Of a stretch of 64,000 nucleotides of DNA, positions 19,376 through 27,279 are shown piece by piece. How positions within the stretch are numbered: the stretch's first letter is position 1; every line of letters begins with the position of its first letter. A model generated the notes under the pieces. The model did no database searches, was not told the origin of the DNA, and worked only from the letters and a program-made list of their open reading frames with translations. Where the stretch lies: NCBI GenBank assembly GCA_011526105.1, contig WYAZ01000161.1, forward strand, positions 1 to 64,000, in the 5' to 3' direction. Source of the DNA: Deltaproteobacteria bacterium (lineage in GTDB: Bacteria; Myxococcota; Kuafuiibacteriia; Kuafuiibacteriales; Kuafuiibacteriaceae). The position numbers and the translations under genes are program-made.

Positions 19376-21073
19376 ATGGGAGGCTCTTTCAGTTTTGGCC
19401 CGTCCTCGGTGGCGGCCTTCGTTCTCTTCATCGGCATCCTGATCTTCGTGCACGAGCTCGGCCACTTCCTCGCGGCCAAGTACTTCGGGATCAAGGTGCT
19501 CAAGTTCTCGCTCGGCTTTGGACCGCCCCTCGTGCGGTTCGAGCGTGGTGAGACGACCTATCAGATCGCGCTCCTGCCCTTGGGTGGTTTCGTGAAGATG
19601 TTGGGCGACGTGCCCGGGGACGAGGTGGCGCAAGAAGACCGACACCGCGCGTTCAACACCGTGCCGGTCTATCAGCGCGCGGTCGTGGCGTTCGCCGGCC
19701 CGCTCTTCAATCTCGTCTTTCCCGTGGCCTGCTTCTTCGCCTACTACGTGCTTGGTCCCACCGTGAAGGCGCCGGTGATCGGCCCGGTCGAAGCCGGTGG
19801 GCCCGCCCATGTCGCGGGTTTGCAGGAGGGCGACCGTGTGCTCTCGGTGGACGGGGAGCGCGTGTGGAGCTTCGAGCGCATGGCCAGCCTCATTCGGACC
19901 CGGCCCGATGAGTTGGTGGAGATCGAGCTCTTGCGCGGGCAGGAAACGAAGCTCATCCAGCTCGCACCCAAGGCGGTCATGGGTTCGGACGAGTTCGGTG
20001 GAGACCTGCAGCAAGGCCGAATCGGGGTGGGGCCGGTTCAGCTCGGTACCCGCGTGGGTGTCGATGGTCCGCTCGGCCTTTCCAACGGCTTCACGACCGG
20101 CGACCGGCTGCTCACAGTGGCCGGTGTGCGGGTGCAGCGGCTCTCGGAGGCCGAAGAGGCCTTTCGCGGTCACCACGGTCGAGAGGTCGAGGTGGTTGTC
20201 GCCCGGCCCCAGGCGCTCTCCGCGGGTGGGTTGCTCGCCGCCTCGAGGGAACGTCCTCAAACGCTCCGCGTGAAGGTCCCTCCTGGCTTCGCGTCTCTCG
20301 CCGATCTGGGGCTCGCCAGCTCCGAGACTTTCATCCGTGCCCTCGACCCCCGCGGCGCCGCGGCCCGCGCTGGGCTCCGGCCCGGGGACCGGGTGGTGTC
20401 CCTGTCGGGAAGCCCGGTGACGCTCTTCGTGGCTTTTGCCATGGACCTTCGGCGGCTCGAGAAGTCGCCGGCCCGCATCGAAGTGGTGCGCGACGGTGAG
20501 CGCCTCGAGTTCACCGTTCGGAACGACGAGAAAGAGACCCTCAACGAAGCCACGGGCAGGATGCAGTCCGGCTTCGACAGCGGTCTCGGGCTCGGCGCTG
20601 CGCCCCGTCACCTCTCCACCGCGCATTGGGACCCAGGGGGCGCGTTCTTGATGGAGACCGCGCACCTGAGTCTCTTCGAAGCCTTGGCGGTCAGCGTGGA
20701 GACCACGGGTAAGGTCATCGGCAGCATCACGCTCGCGCTCTTCAAGCTCTTCTCGGGAGACATCTCGGTGAAGCAGGTGGGCGGGCCGATCATGCTCTTT
20801 CAGGTCGCGGCGCAGGCGGCGGAACACGGGCTCTTTACGTACCTGCAGATCCTCGCGATCATCTCGGTGAACCTCGGCATCATCAACCTGCTCCCCATCC
20901 CGGTCTTCGATGGCGGGCACCTCCTGTTCTGCGCCATCGAGGCGATCAAGCGAAAGCCGGTGGACCTGCGCGTGCGGGAGGCCTTCACGATCGTGGGTCT
21001 GCTCTTGCTCGCGGTCCTGGTCGTGCTCGTGTTCACAAACGACATCTCTCGGCTCTCCGACGCCTTCAGGTAG
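19376..21073 (+). CDS. rseP: RseP-type site-2 intramembrane metalloprotease with two PDZ domains
   Basis: RseP cleaves membrane-anchored regulators such as anti-sigma factors within the bilayer. The zinc motif HELGH is at residues 26-30 in the first membrane helix. The second metal-binding motif, PIPVFDGGHLLF, lies in a C-terminal helix. Two PDZ regions lie between them, around residues 125-205 and 300-380 (AAARAGLRPGDRVVSLSG). The protein is 565 residues, longer than the about 450 of E. coli RseP. The extra length is mainly in the periplasmic region between the PDZ domains and the third helix. Confidence 0.95.
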   Translation: MGGSFSFGPSSVAAFVLFIGILIFVHELGHFLAAKYFGIKVLKFSLGFGPPLVRFERGETTYQIALLPLGGFVKMLGDVPGDEVAQEDRHRAFNTVPVYQRAVVAFAGPLFNLVFPVACFFAYYVLGPTVKAPVIGPVEAGGPAHVAGLQEGDRVLSVDGERVWSFERMASLIRTRPDELVEIELLRGQETKLIQLAPKAVMGSDEFGGDLQQGRIGVGPVQLGTRVGVDGPLGLSNGFTTGDRLLTVAGVRVQRLSEAEEAFRGHHGREVEVVVARPQALSAGGLLAASRERPQTLRVKVPPGFASLADLGLASSETFIRALDPRGAAARAGLRPGDRVVSLSGSPVTLFVAFAMDLRRLEKSPARIEVVRDGERLEFTVRNDEKETLNEATGRMQSGFDSGLGLGAAPRHLSTAHWDPGGAFLMETAHLSLFEALAVSVETTGKVIGSITLALFKLFSGDISVKQVGGPIMLFQVAAQAAEHGLFTYLQILAIISVNLGIINLLPIPVFDGGHLLFCAIEAIKRKPVDLRVREAFTIVGLLLLAVLVVLVFTNDISRLSDAFR

Positions 21074-21074
21074 C

Positions 21075-21758
21075 GTGCTGCTCGCCATCGAAACGTCCAC
21101 ACGCTCCGGCTCCGTGGCGGTGGGGCTCGAGGATGGGTCGGTCACCTTTGAGTCGCTGGCCTCGGGCAGAAACGAGGACCTCGCCGAGACGGTGGCGACG
21201 CTTTTCCCCGAGGGCGGAGAGGCCATCACCTCGTACGCGCTCGGCATCGGACCGGGCTCCTTCACCGGGCTGCGAGTGGGGCTCTGCTTCTTGAAAGGCT
21301 ACGCCACGGTCTTCCCGAGGCCCGTCGCGGCGATCTCGAGCTTCAGGGTCGTCGCCGAGCAGGTGTTCGAGGCCGAGCCCTCCGCGAGCTCGGTGCTGGT
21401 GGTCATCGATGCTCGCAACCGGGAGCTGCTCGCGGGCCGCTACCTGAAGGATCAGGGCGCGGTGCGGGTGGACGAGGAACTGCCCGATGGCCTCTACGAT
21501 CTCGCGGCGCTCGAGGCACAACTGGGCGATTGGCGCTCGGGGCGCGATCTCTTGGCCGGCGAGGGCGCGACGCTGCTCGGGGCGTCACTCGAGCGCGCCG
21601 ATGCCGGGCTCTGGGTGCCGCGGGCGGATACCTTGGCGCGACTGGCCGCCCCCGAGCTGCGTGCGGGCAAGGGTCGAACGATCCGCGGCCTGGAGCCCGC
21701 CTATTTGCAGCGCCCGACGGCGGAGCGGCGGGGCGCCGTGCACTCAGGCAAAGATTGA
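21075..21758 (+). CDS. tsaB: tRNA threonylcarbamoyladenosine biosynthesis protein TsaB
   Basis: TsaB partners TsaD in forming t6A37 on ANN-decoding tRNAs. The 227-residue protein begins LLAIETSTRSGSVAVG, with the conserved GIGPGSFTGLRVGL and VVIDARNRELLAGRY. The start is a GTG one base after the rseP stop; the frame stays open upstream to 20910, but only as a shadow of rseP. The C-terminus ends with PAYLQRPTAERR, typical of the family. Confidence 0.93.
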   Translation: MLLAIETSTRSGSVAVGLEDGSVTFESLASGRNEDLAETVATLFPEGGEAITSYALGIGPGSFTGLRVGLCFLKGYATVFPRPVAAISSFRVVAEQVFEAEPSASSVLVVIDARNRELLAGRYLKDQGAVRVDEELPDGLYDLAALEAQLGDWRSGRDLLAGEGATLLGASLERADAGLWVPRADTLARLAAPELRAGKGRTIRGLEPAYLQRPTAERRGAVHSGKD

Positions 21759-21800
21759 CTCTTCTCTGCCCCGCCCCGTAGCCTCGACCGGCAGACACGC

Positions 21801-22040
21801 ATGGAGAACCAGCCCCTCATCGACGGCAGCGAGCCCTCTTTGGACGAAGCCCGCGCCGAGTACACCCGCCTCAAACGTGAACACGGAGAGCTCGAGACTC
21901 GTCTCGACGACCTGAAGCAGCGCGTCTACCTGTCCGCGGCCGAAGAGGTCGAGAAGAAGACCCTCCAGAAGCTCAAGCTGGCCAAGAAGGACCGAATCGT
22001 CGAACTCGAGCGTCAGCTCGGCGAACCCTCCGGGGAATGA
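21801..22040 (+). CDS. small coiled-coil protein, DUF465/YdcH-like
   Basis: This 79-residue, highly charged, almost entirely helical protein resembles the DUF465 family. The region EARAEYTRLKREHGELETRL then DDLKQRVYLSAAEEVEKKTLQ has heptad spacing and ends in LKLAKKDRIVELERQL, the family's most conserved feature. The function of the family is unknown. It sits 42 bases after tsaB on the same strand and may be cotranscribed. Confidence 0.75.
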   Translation: MENQPLIDGSEPSLDEARAEYTRLKREHGELETRLDDLKQRVYLSAAEEVEKKTLQKLKLAKKDRIVELERQLGEPSGE

Positions 22041-22122
22041 ACCGCCTCACCTGACTGCTCACATCCTCGAGATGCAATTCTCCGGCGAGTCGTGCTAGAC
22101 CCGCGACCGGAAGGCCCTGAGC

Positions 22123-24099
22123 GTGCGCGTTTTGACAAACCCTGGATCTCGCCTCAAATCGCGCTTTGGTCGTCGGGCCGCGCTGCCCATGGGGCTGGGC
22201 CTGCTCTTGCTTCCTGCCCTGGGTCTGGCTCAGTTCATCGTTCGGCCTCAGATCATTCCCTCCGCCATCCGTCCCTCCGAGGCGAACCGCTTCAACATTC
22301 AGGACCTGGCCGACGACGTCCCCCCGCCGGAACTCGAGTGGCGCGTGAGCGTCCCTCAGACCGCCAGCTTCGACTACGAGCTGACCTTCGACGTCGGCGC
22401 GAGCACCTCTTCACCCACGCCTTCGCGGGTGCCGATGGCCGATACGACCAGCGACCGAAATACGGGCGCGGCGAACAACAACCGTACGTACCTCCATCGT
22501 ATCCAGTACGCCGATATCCTGCGTACGATTGAGCGCCCTGAGAACGGTGGCATCGACGACGGTCGCCGCAACGTCGTCATTCGCGTCTTTCAGGCCGGAG
22601 ACCCGACGAACGAGATGAACGCGGGCTCCTTCACCTGGACCTTTCAGTACGACACCAAGCCGCCGCCTCCCCCCACGGTGGAGCGTGTCGAGGCGGGCGA
22701 TCGGCGCTTGCGGGTCGTCTGGGAGGCTCCGGACGACGACGACGACATCCAGTTCTACGAGGTGCTCTATCTGCCGCAGGTCACCACGGGCACCGCGGGG
22801 CTCGTCCTCACCGCAGCCACCCCGGGCATCAAGACGCGAAAGGTCGATCGTACGCAGACCTCGGTGTCCATCGACGAGGACGTCGCCAATGGGGTGCCGG
22901 TGGCGCTCGCCATGCGGAGCCTCGACGAGTTCGAGAATGTCGGCGCGCTGGGCGTCACCCACTTCGCGGTGCCAGTGCAGGTGGTCGATTACTGGCAACT
23001 CTACAAGGCCCAAGGCGGCGACGAGGGGGGCGGCTTCTGCTTCATCGCGACCGCCGCGTATGGCTCCTACGCGCATCCCGCGGTTCAGCTCCTGCGCTGG
23101 TTTCGAGATCACGCGCTCGCGCCTACGCTGCTCGGGCGTGTATTCGTGGCCGCCTACTACCGCTTCGCTCCGCCGCTCGCCCGAGTCGTGGCCGAGCACG
23201 AGGGCCTCCGCTCCTTCGTGAGGCTCCTCCTGTGGCCGGTCGCGGTCACGGGTCTGCTCGTCATGGCCATGCCTCTCGCGGGTGCGTTGGTGCTCGCGGG
23301 CCTCTTGTTCCGGCGCGGTCGTTCACGGCGCCGGCGGCGTCTGCGCGCGCTCCTTCCTTTCATGGGCGCGTTGTTGGCGTTCGGTCTGACCACGGTGAGT
23401 TCCGCCCAGGCCGCGGGGCCGCGGCCCGGGGCAGAGGACGCACTGGGGCTCGCGCTCCAGTTCAAGGGTGGTCCCTTTCAGCCGGCCATGGGTGACTCCG
23501 AAGTCGCGACGGGGCCGGGTGCGGGCGTCTTCACGACGGTGTTCGGCGACAAGGCGAGGCCGCTGTTTTCGCTCGGGGCGGACTGGCAGTTCTTTCGCAA
23601 GTTCGGCAGCGCCGGCGTGGGCGTCGGCTTCGGCTTCATGCAGTACGTGGGTAAGGGCCGCTTGGCGAACACCGGCGAGGTCTCCAGCGACACCACGGTC
23701 TTCAACATGCTGCCGCTCACGCTCACCGCGTTCTACCGCTTCGACGTGCTCGCCGATCGCTTCGGCATCCCGCTCGTGCCGTACCTGCGCGGTGGTCTGG
23801 TCTATCAGATCTGGTGGGTCACCAACGGCCGCGGCGAGATCTCGCTCTTCGAGACCGGTGATGGCTCCGAAGGCACCGAAGGGCGGGGCGGAAAAGCCGG
23901 TCTCACCGGCACGGCGGGTATCGCGGTGCTGCTCAACACCATCGACACGAAGTCCGCCGCCGCGCTGTACGAGTCCGCTGGTATCCGCGGCACGTATCTA
24001 TTCATCGAGGTCGAGGCTCAAGAAGTGGACGGCTTCGGCTCCGCTGGCTTCGACTTCTCGGATACGAGCTGGAACGTCGGCATCTACTTCGAGTTCTGA
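22123..24099 (+). CDS. single ORF joining a CFI-box surface protein to an outer-membrane beta-barrel protein
   Basis: This 658-residue ORF begins with GTG. Residues 1-37 form a signal peptide. A beta-rich, fibronectin-like region (about 165-295) follows, then the CFI-box CFIATAAYGSYAHP at about 306, a membrane helix around 370-395 and an RRGRSRRRRR stretch. That much resembles a complete myxobacterial C-terminally anchored protein. The frame continues without a stop into a second signal-peptide-like segment ending VSSAQAAG (about 408-430). A roughly 225-residue beta-barrel ending in NVGIYFEF, with C-terminal Phe, follows. From memory, the halves resemble the adjacent MXAN_2561 and MXAN_2562 families of Myxococcus. 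It could be a true fusion, a precursor cut by signal peptidase, or two products using an internal start. Confidence 0.85.
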   Translation: MRVLTNPGSRLKSRFGRRAALPMGLGLLLLPALGLAQFIVRPQIIPSAIRPSEANRFNIQDLADDVPPPELEWRVSVPQTASFDYELTFDVGASTSSPTPSRVPMADTTSDRNTGAANNNRTYLHRIQYADILRTIERPENGGIDDGRRNVVIRVFQAGDPTNEMNAGSFTWTFQYDTKPPPPPTVERVEAGDRRLRVVWEAPDDDDDIQFYEVLYLPQVTTGTAGLVLTAATPGIKTRKVDRTQTSVSIDEDVANGVPVALAMRSLDEFENVGALGVTHFAVPVQVVDYWQLYKAQGGDEGGGFCFIATAAYGSYAHPAVQLLRWFRDHALAPTLLGRVFVAAYYRFAPPLARVVAEHEGLRSFVRLLLWPVAVTGLLVMAMPLAGALVLAGLLFRRGRSRRRRRLRALLPFMGALLAFGLTTVSSAQAAGPRPGAEDALGLALQFKGGPFQPAMGDSEVATGPGAGVFTTVFGDKARPLFSLGADWQFFRKFGSAGVGVGFGFMQYVGKGRLANTGEVSSDTTVFNMLPLTLTAFYRFDVLADRFGIPLVPYLRGGLVYQIWWVTNGRGEISLFETGDGSEGTEGRGGKAGLTGTAGIAVLLNTIDTKSAAALYESAGIRGTYLFIEVEAQEVDGFGSAGFDFSDTSWNVGIYFEF

Positions 24100-24114
24100 G
24101 GCGGCGAGGCCCGC

Positions 24115-24888
24115 GTGTACACGTATCGTTTGGTCATCGAGTACGACGGGACTCACCTCGCGGGTTTTCAAAGACAGGATGGGGCGCCGGTTCGGACGGT
24201 GCAGGGTGAGCTCGAGGCAGCGCTCTCGCGCATGGTGAAGTCGCCGGTGGCGGTGCGCGGGGCCAGTCGCACCGACGCCGGCGTACACGCGCTCGGGCAA
24301 GTCGTGGCTTTTGACCTCGAGCGAGCGCTGCCGGTGGTGGCCTTCGAGCGCGGCCTGAACTCGGAGCTCCCGCGCAGCATCGCGGTCCGAGCCGCGGACT
24401 TGGTCGAGCCCGGCTGGAACCCCAAGCGTTCCGCCCGGGGAAAGCTCTACCGATACACCTACTGGAACGAGCGGGCCCCGACCGCCCTCGAACGGCACCG
24501 GGTCTGGCACGTGCCCCTCCCGCTCGACGCCGCGGCCATGCAGCGAGCGGCGACGCCCCTGATCGGCACCCACGACTTCCAGAGCTTTCGCTCCGCGAAC
24601 TGCGCGGCTCGGCACGCCCGGCGGACCATGTACCGCCTGGACGTCCACCGGGAGGGGCCGCGGGTGGTCCTCGAGGTGCTCGGCAACGCGTTCTGCCGGA
24701 ACATGGTCCGGATCATCGCGGGGACCCTCCGCGACGTGGGTCTGGGCCGCATCGAGCCCGAGAGCATGCCGGAGCGCCTCCTGGCCCGGGACCGGACGGC
24801 CACGGGGATGACCGCCCCCCCGCAGGGCCTCGTCCTGGTAGAGGTGATCTACGATGACCGGCTGCCCCCCAGACCCGAGGGCCAGTAG
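24115..24888 (+). CDS. truA: tRNA pseudouridine(38-40) synthase
   Basis: TruA converts uridines 38-40 of the anticodon arm to pseudouridine. The 257-residue protein shows IEYDGTHLAGFQRQ, the catalytic Asp54 in SRTDAGVHALGQV, YRYTYWNERAP, GTHDFQSFRS and a C-terminal FCRNMVRIIAGTLRDVG. The GTG start lies 15 bases after the fusion gene, so it is probably in the same transcript. Confidence 0.95.
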   Translation: MYTYRLVIEYDGTHLAGFQRQDGAPVRTVQGELEAALSRMVKSPVAVRGASRTDAGVHALGQVVAFDLERALPVVAFERGLNSELPRSIAVRAADLVEPGWNPKRSARGKLYRYTYWNERAPTALERHRVWHVPLPLDAAAMQRAATPLIGTHDFQSFRSANCAARHARRTMYRLDVHREGPRVVLEVLGNAFCRNMVRIIAGTLRDVGLGRIEPESMPERLLARDRTATGMTAPPQGLVLVEVIYDDRLPPRPEGQ

Positions 24889-24924
24889 GGCGCGCAGGGC
24901 GTCGATCGTCGTTGAAAGACCCGC

Positions 24925-24953
24925 TTGACAGGTCCAGCGGTGGTCCATAGACC
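24925..24953 (+). promoter_or_regulatory. putative sigma-70 promoter of rplM-rpsI
   Basis: A perfect -35 hexamer TTGACA lies at 24925-24930. Seventeen bases later, at 24948-24953, is a weak -10 candidate, TAGACC. The predicted start would give a leader of about 25 bases before rplM. A good Shine-Dalgarno sequence, GGAAGGAAGGA, precedes the ATG. The -35 is convincing; the -10 is not. Confidence 0.5.
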
Positions 24954-24984
24954 TACGCCTCTTCTCGCGAGGGAAGGAAGGACT

Positions 24985-25467
24985 ATGTCGAAAGAAGCAT
25001 CCAAGACGCCGCGGCCCATCAACTACCCCGGCTACACCAAGCACTACACCCGCAAGGACGCGGACCGAAAGTGGATCCTCGTCGATGCCAAGGGCCAGAG
25101 CGTGGGTCGTCTAGCGACCCAGGTCGCGATGCTCCTCCGCGGCAAGCACAAGCCCACCTTCACTCGGCACGACGACGTCGGTGACTTCGTGGTGGTGATC
25201 AACGCCCAGGATCTCGAGCTTCGTGGCAATGAAAAGGCCAAGAAGAAGATCTACTATCGACACACCAACTACTTCGGTCACCTTCGCGAGCGCACCGGCG
25301 AGCAGATGCTCCAACGCAATCCCACGACGGTGATCACCAAGGCGGTGTACGGCATGATTCCGCACGGCGCTCTTGGTAACCGCATCATCAAGAAGCTCAA
25401 GGTCTACGCTGGTTCGGAGCACCCGCACCGCGCTCAGAACCCGCAGCCCTTCACGATCAAGACCTGA
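24985..25467 (+). CDS. rplM: 50S ribosomal protein L13
   Basis: The 160-residue L13 shows [31 protein letters not shown] split by the usual [11 protein letters not shown] region, [42 protein letters not shown] and a terminal NPQPF. An N-terminal leader of about 15 residues ([17 protein letters not shown]) is longer than in E. coli. The start at 24985 is set by the strong GGAAGGAAGGA. rpsI follows after 20 bases, the usual L13-S9 pair. Confidence 0.97.
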   Translation: MSKEASKTPRPINYPGYTKHYTRKDADRKWILVDAKGQSVGRLATQVAMLLRGKHKPTFTRHDDVGDFVVVINAQDLELRGNEKAKKKIYYRHTNYFGHLRERTGEQMLQRNPTTVITKAVYGMIPHGALGNRIIKKLKVYAGSEHPHRAQNPQPFTIKT

Positions 25468-25487
25468 GACCACGAGGAATTCGAGCG

Positions 25488-25886
25488 ATGGCCAAGACAC
25501 CCACCAACTACTACGCCACCGGACGCCGCAAAGAGGCGGTTGCCCGCGTTTGGCTCACCCCCGGCACTGGACAGATCTCCATCAACAAGCGGCCGGTTGA
25601 GCAGTACTTTGGGCGTGAGACGCTCAAGATGATCATCAACCAGCCCTTCGATGTCATCGAGCACAATGGCAAGTGGGACGTCCGCGTGAACGTGGTCGGT
25701 GGTGGTCTCTCGGGCCAGGCCGGCGCCATTCGCCACGGCATCACCCGCGCGCTCATGAAGGCCGACGAAGGCCTGCGGCCTCCGCTCAAGAAGGCTGGCT
25801 TCGTGACCCGCGATGCTCGCAAGGTCGAGCGCAAGAAGTACGGACGCCCCGGCGCCCGCAAGCGCTTCCAGTTCTCGAAGCGATAA
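25488..25886 (+). CDS. rpsI: 30S ribosomal protein S9
   Basis: The 132-residue S9 has the family start [35 protein letters not shown], and the conserved basic tail [17 protein letters not shown], whose last residues reach the P-site tRNA. GAGGAAT precedes the ATG. A terminator hairpin follows 35 bases after the stop. Confidence 0.98.
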   Translation: MAKTPTNYYATGRRKEAVARVWLTPGTGQISINKRPVEQYFGRETLKMIINQPFDVIEHNGKWDVRVNVVGGGLSGQAGAIRHGITRALMKADEGLRPPLKKAGFVTRDARKVERKKYGRPGARKRFQFSKR

Positions 25887-25920
25887 TCTCGCGTCTCGAA
25901 CGCATCACGGTCCCGCCCGC

Positions 25921-25960
25921 GCCCGGGTCACCCAAGAGGTGATTCGGGCGTTGGTCTTTT
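25921..25960 (+). terminator. Rho-independent terminator after rpsI
   Basis: A 12-base-pair stem joins 25921-25932 (gcccgggtcacc) to 25938-25949 (ggtgattcgggc), with two G-U pairs and a five-base loop. It is followed by gttggtctttt. It ends the rplM-rpsI transcript. It also lies just beyond the convergent lipA stop and may act on both strands less efficiently. Confidence 0.72.
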
Positions 25961-25984
25961 GGGGCTTGCGCGGATTTGTGGGGG

Positions 25985-26920
25985 TCAGGCCCGAACGCGC
26001 AGTTTGCCTTCCACGTACAGCTCGCCTGCCCGATACGACGACCGCACCAGCGGGCCGCTGGCCACGAACTCGAACCCTAGGTCGCGAGCGGTGGCGGCGA
26101 GCGTATCGAAGGTCTCGGGCGTCACGAACTCCACCACTTCGAGGTGCTTGGTGGAGGGCCGAAGGTATTGGCCCAGCGTGAGGATGTCGACGTGGGCGGC
26201 CCGAAGATCACGCATGGCTTGCTCGACTTCGGTCTTTGTCTCGCCCAGCCCGAGCATCAGGGAGCTCTTCGTGAGCAGGCGCGGGTTCACCTGCTTCGCG
26301 TGATCGAGGACGCGCAGGCTCTGGTGGTAGTCCGCACGTGGGTCACGCACCGACTTCGTCAGCCGCTGCACTGTCTCCACGTTGTGTGCGAACACGGCGA
26401 GGGGGGCGTGGGCGAGCTCGGCCACTGCGGCTTCGTCACCCTGGAAGTCCGGGGCCAGCATCTCGATGAGCACGTGGGGGCTCCGCCGATGGATGGCGTT
26501 CAAGCACAGCGCCAGGTGGTGCGCGCCGCCGTCGCTGAGCTCGTCGCGGTTGACCGAGGTGAGCACCACGTAGCTCACCCCGAGTTCCGCCACCGCTTCG
26601 GCGATACTCTCCGGCTCGTCGGGGTCCAGAGGTGGGGGCGCCTTCGCGGTCGAGACCGCACAAAACCGGCAGCCGCGTGTACAGACCTCACCCATCAGCA
26701 TGAAGGTGGCGGTGCTCTCCTCACCGCTCCAGCATTCGCCGATGTTCGGACAGCGCGCTTCTTCGCAAACGGTCGCGAGTTTGAGGCGTCGGGCGCGTTC
26801 CTTCATGCCGTTGTAGCGGGGACCACCGGGCGCTCGCACCTTGAGCCAATCAGGCTTCTTCGTACGCGGCTTTGGCTCGAGGCCGGCGGGCTCGGAGATG
26901 ATGGGGAGGCGGGAACCCAT
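25985..26920 (-). CDS. lipA: lipoyl synthase
   Basis: LipA is a radical-SAM enzyme that inserts two sulfurs into protein-bound octanoyl groups. The auxiliary cluster cysteines are Cys52, Cys57 and Cys63 (CEEARCPNIGEC). The radical-SAM motif is Cys80, Cys84 and Cys87 (CTRGCRFC). The C-terminal SSYRAGE supplies the conserved Ser ligand. It has 311 residues, a normal length. No lipB is adjacent. The gene stands alone, between the rpsI terminator and a repeat-filled gap upstream. Confidence 0.97.
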   Translation of the reverse strand: MGSRLPIISEPAGLEPKPRTKKPDWLKVRAPGGPRYNGMKERARRLKLATVCEEARCPNIGECWSGEESTATFMLMGEVCTRGCRFCAVSTAKAPPPLDPDEPESIAEAVAELGVSYVVLTSVNRDELSDGGAHHLALCLNAIHRRSPHVLIEMLAPDFQGDEAAVAELAHAPLAVFAHNVETVQRLTKSVRDPRADYHQSLRVLDHAKQVNPRLLTKSSLMLGLGETKTEVEQAMRDLRAAHVDILTLGQYLRPSTKHLEVVEFVTPETFDTLAATARDLGFEFVASGPLVRSSYRAGELYVEGKLRVRA

Positions 26921-26979
26921 GCGTACGTCCCTTTATTACGCGCGCACCCGCCGGAGCAAGTTCGGGGGAGTTCGGGGGG

Positions 26980-27273
26980 AGTTCGGGGGACGCTCGACTG
27001 AACCCGAACTCGACGCACGCCTGGGCAGCCTGCAACCACGCTAGGGTCTTGGAGATTTCGTGTTGCTCCGCTGGAGTTCGGGGGACGCTCGACTGGACCC
27101 AAACTCCAGCGGACTCCGACGGTGAGGGTGCTTGGGCTGCGCGGCTGCGAACTGCCGAAGCGACCCGAGTTCGGGTCCAGTCGAGCGTCCCCCGAACCAT
27201 GGGCGCAAGAGTGCGAGATTAGGGTGGAATCGGGGGCGCTCGAGTTCGGGTCCAGTCGAGCGTCCCCCGAACT
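26980..27273. repeat. four copies of a 32-bp repeat, two in each orientation
   Basis: The 358-base gap between lipA and dnaK has no gene. It holds four near-identical 32-base units. Two are in plus orientation (26980-27011 and 27075-27106) and two are reverse complements (27167-27198 and 27242-27273). The core is gttcgggggacgctcgact. Three tandem copies of gttcggggga-like 10-mers run into the first unit (26960-26990). The second unit is bounded by an 11-base inverted repeat (ccgctggagtt/aactccagcgg). The opposed units could pair into long stems in RNA. The last copy ends seven bases beyond the dnaK stop. Confidence 0.9.
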
Positions 27274-27279
27274 CTCCCG

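Noticed and set aside
19238-21265. 675-codon minus-strand frame
   Set aside because: Antisense to rseP and tsaB; composition is typical of shadow frames rich in His, Arg and Glu.
26980-27273. Possible CRISPR array
   Set aside because: The four units alternate in orientation, spacing is irregular (43-64 bases) and no cas gene is present.
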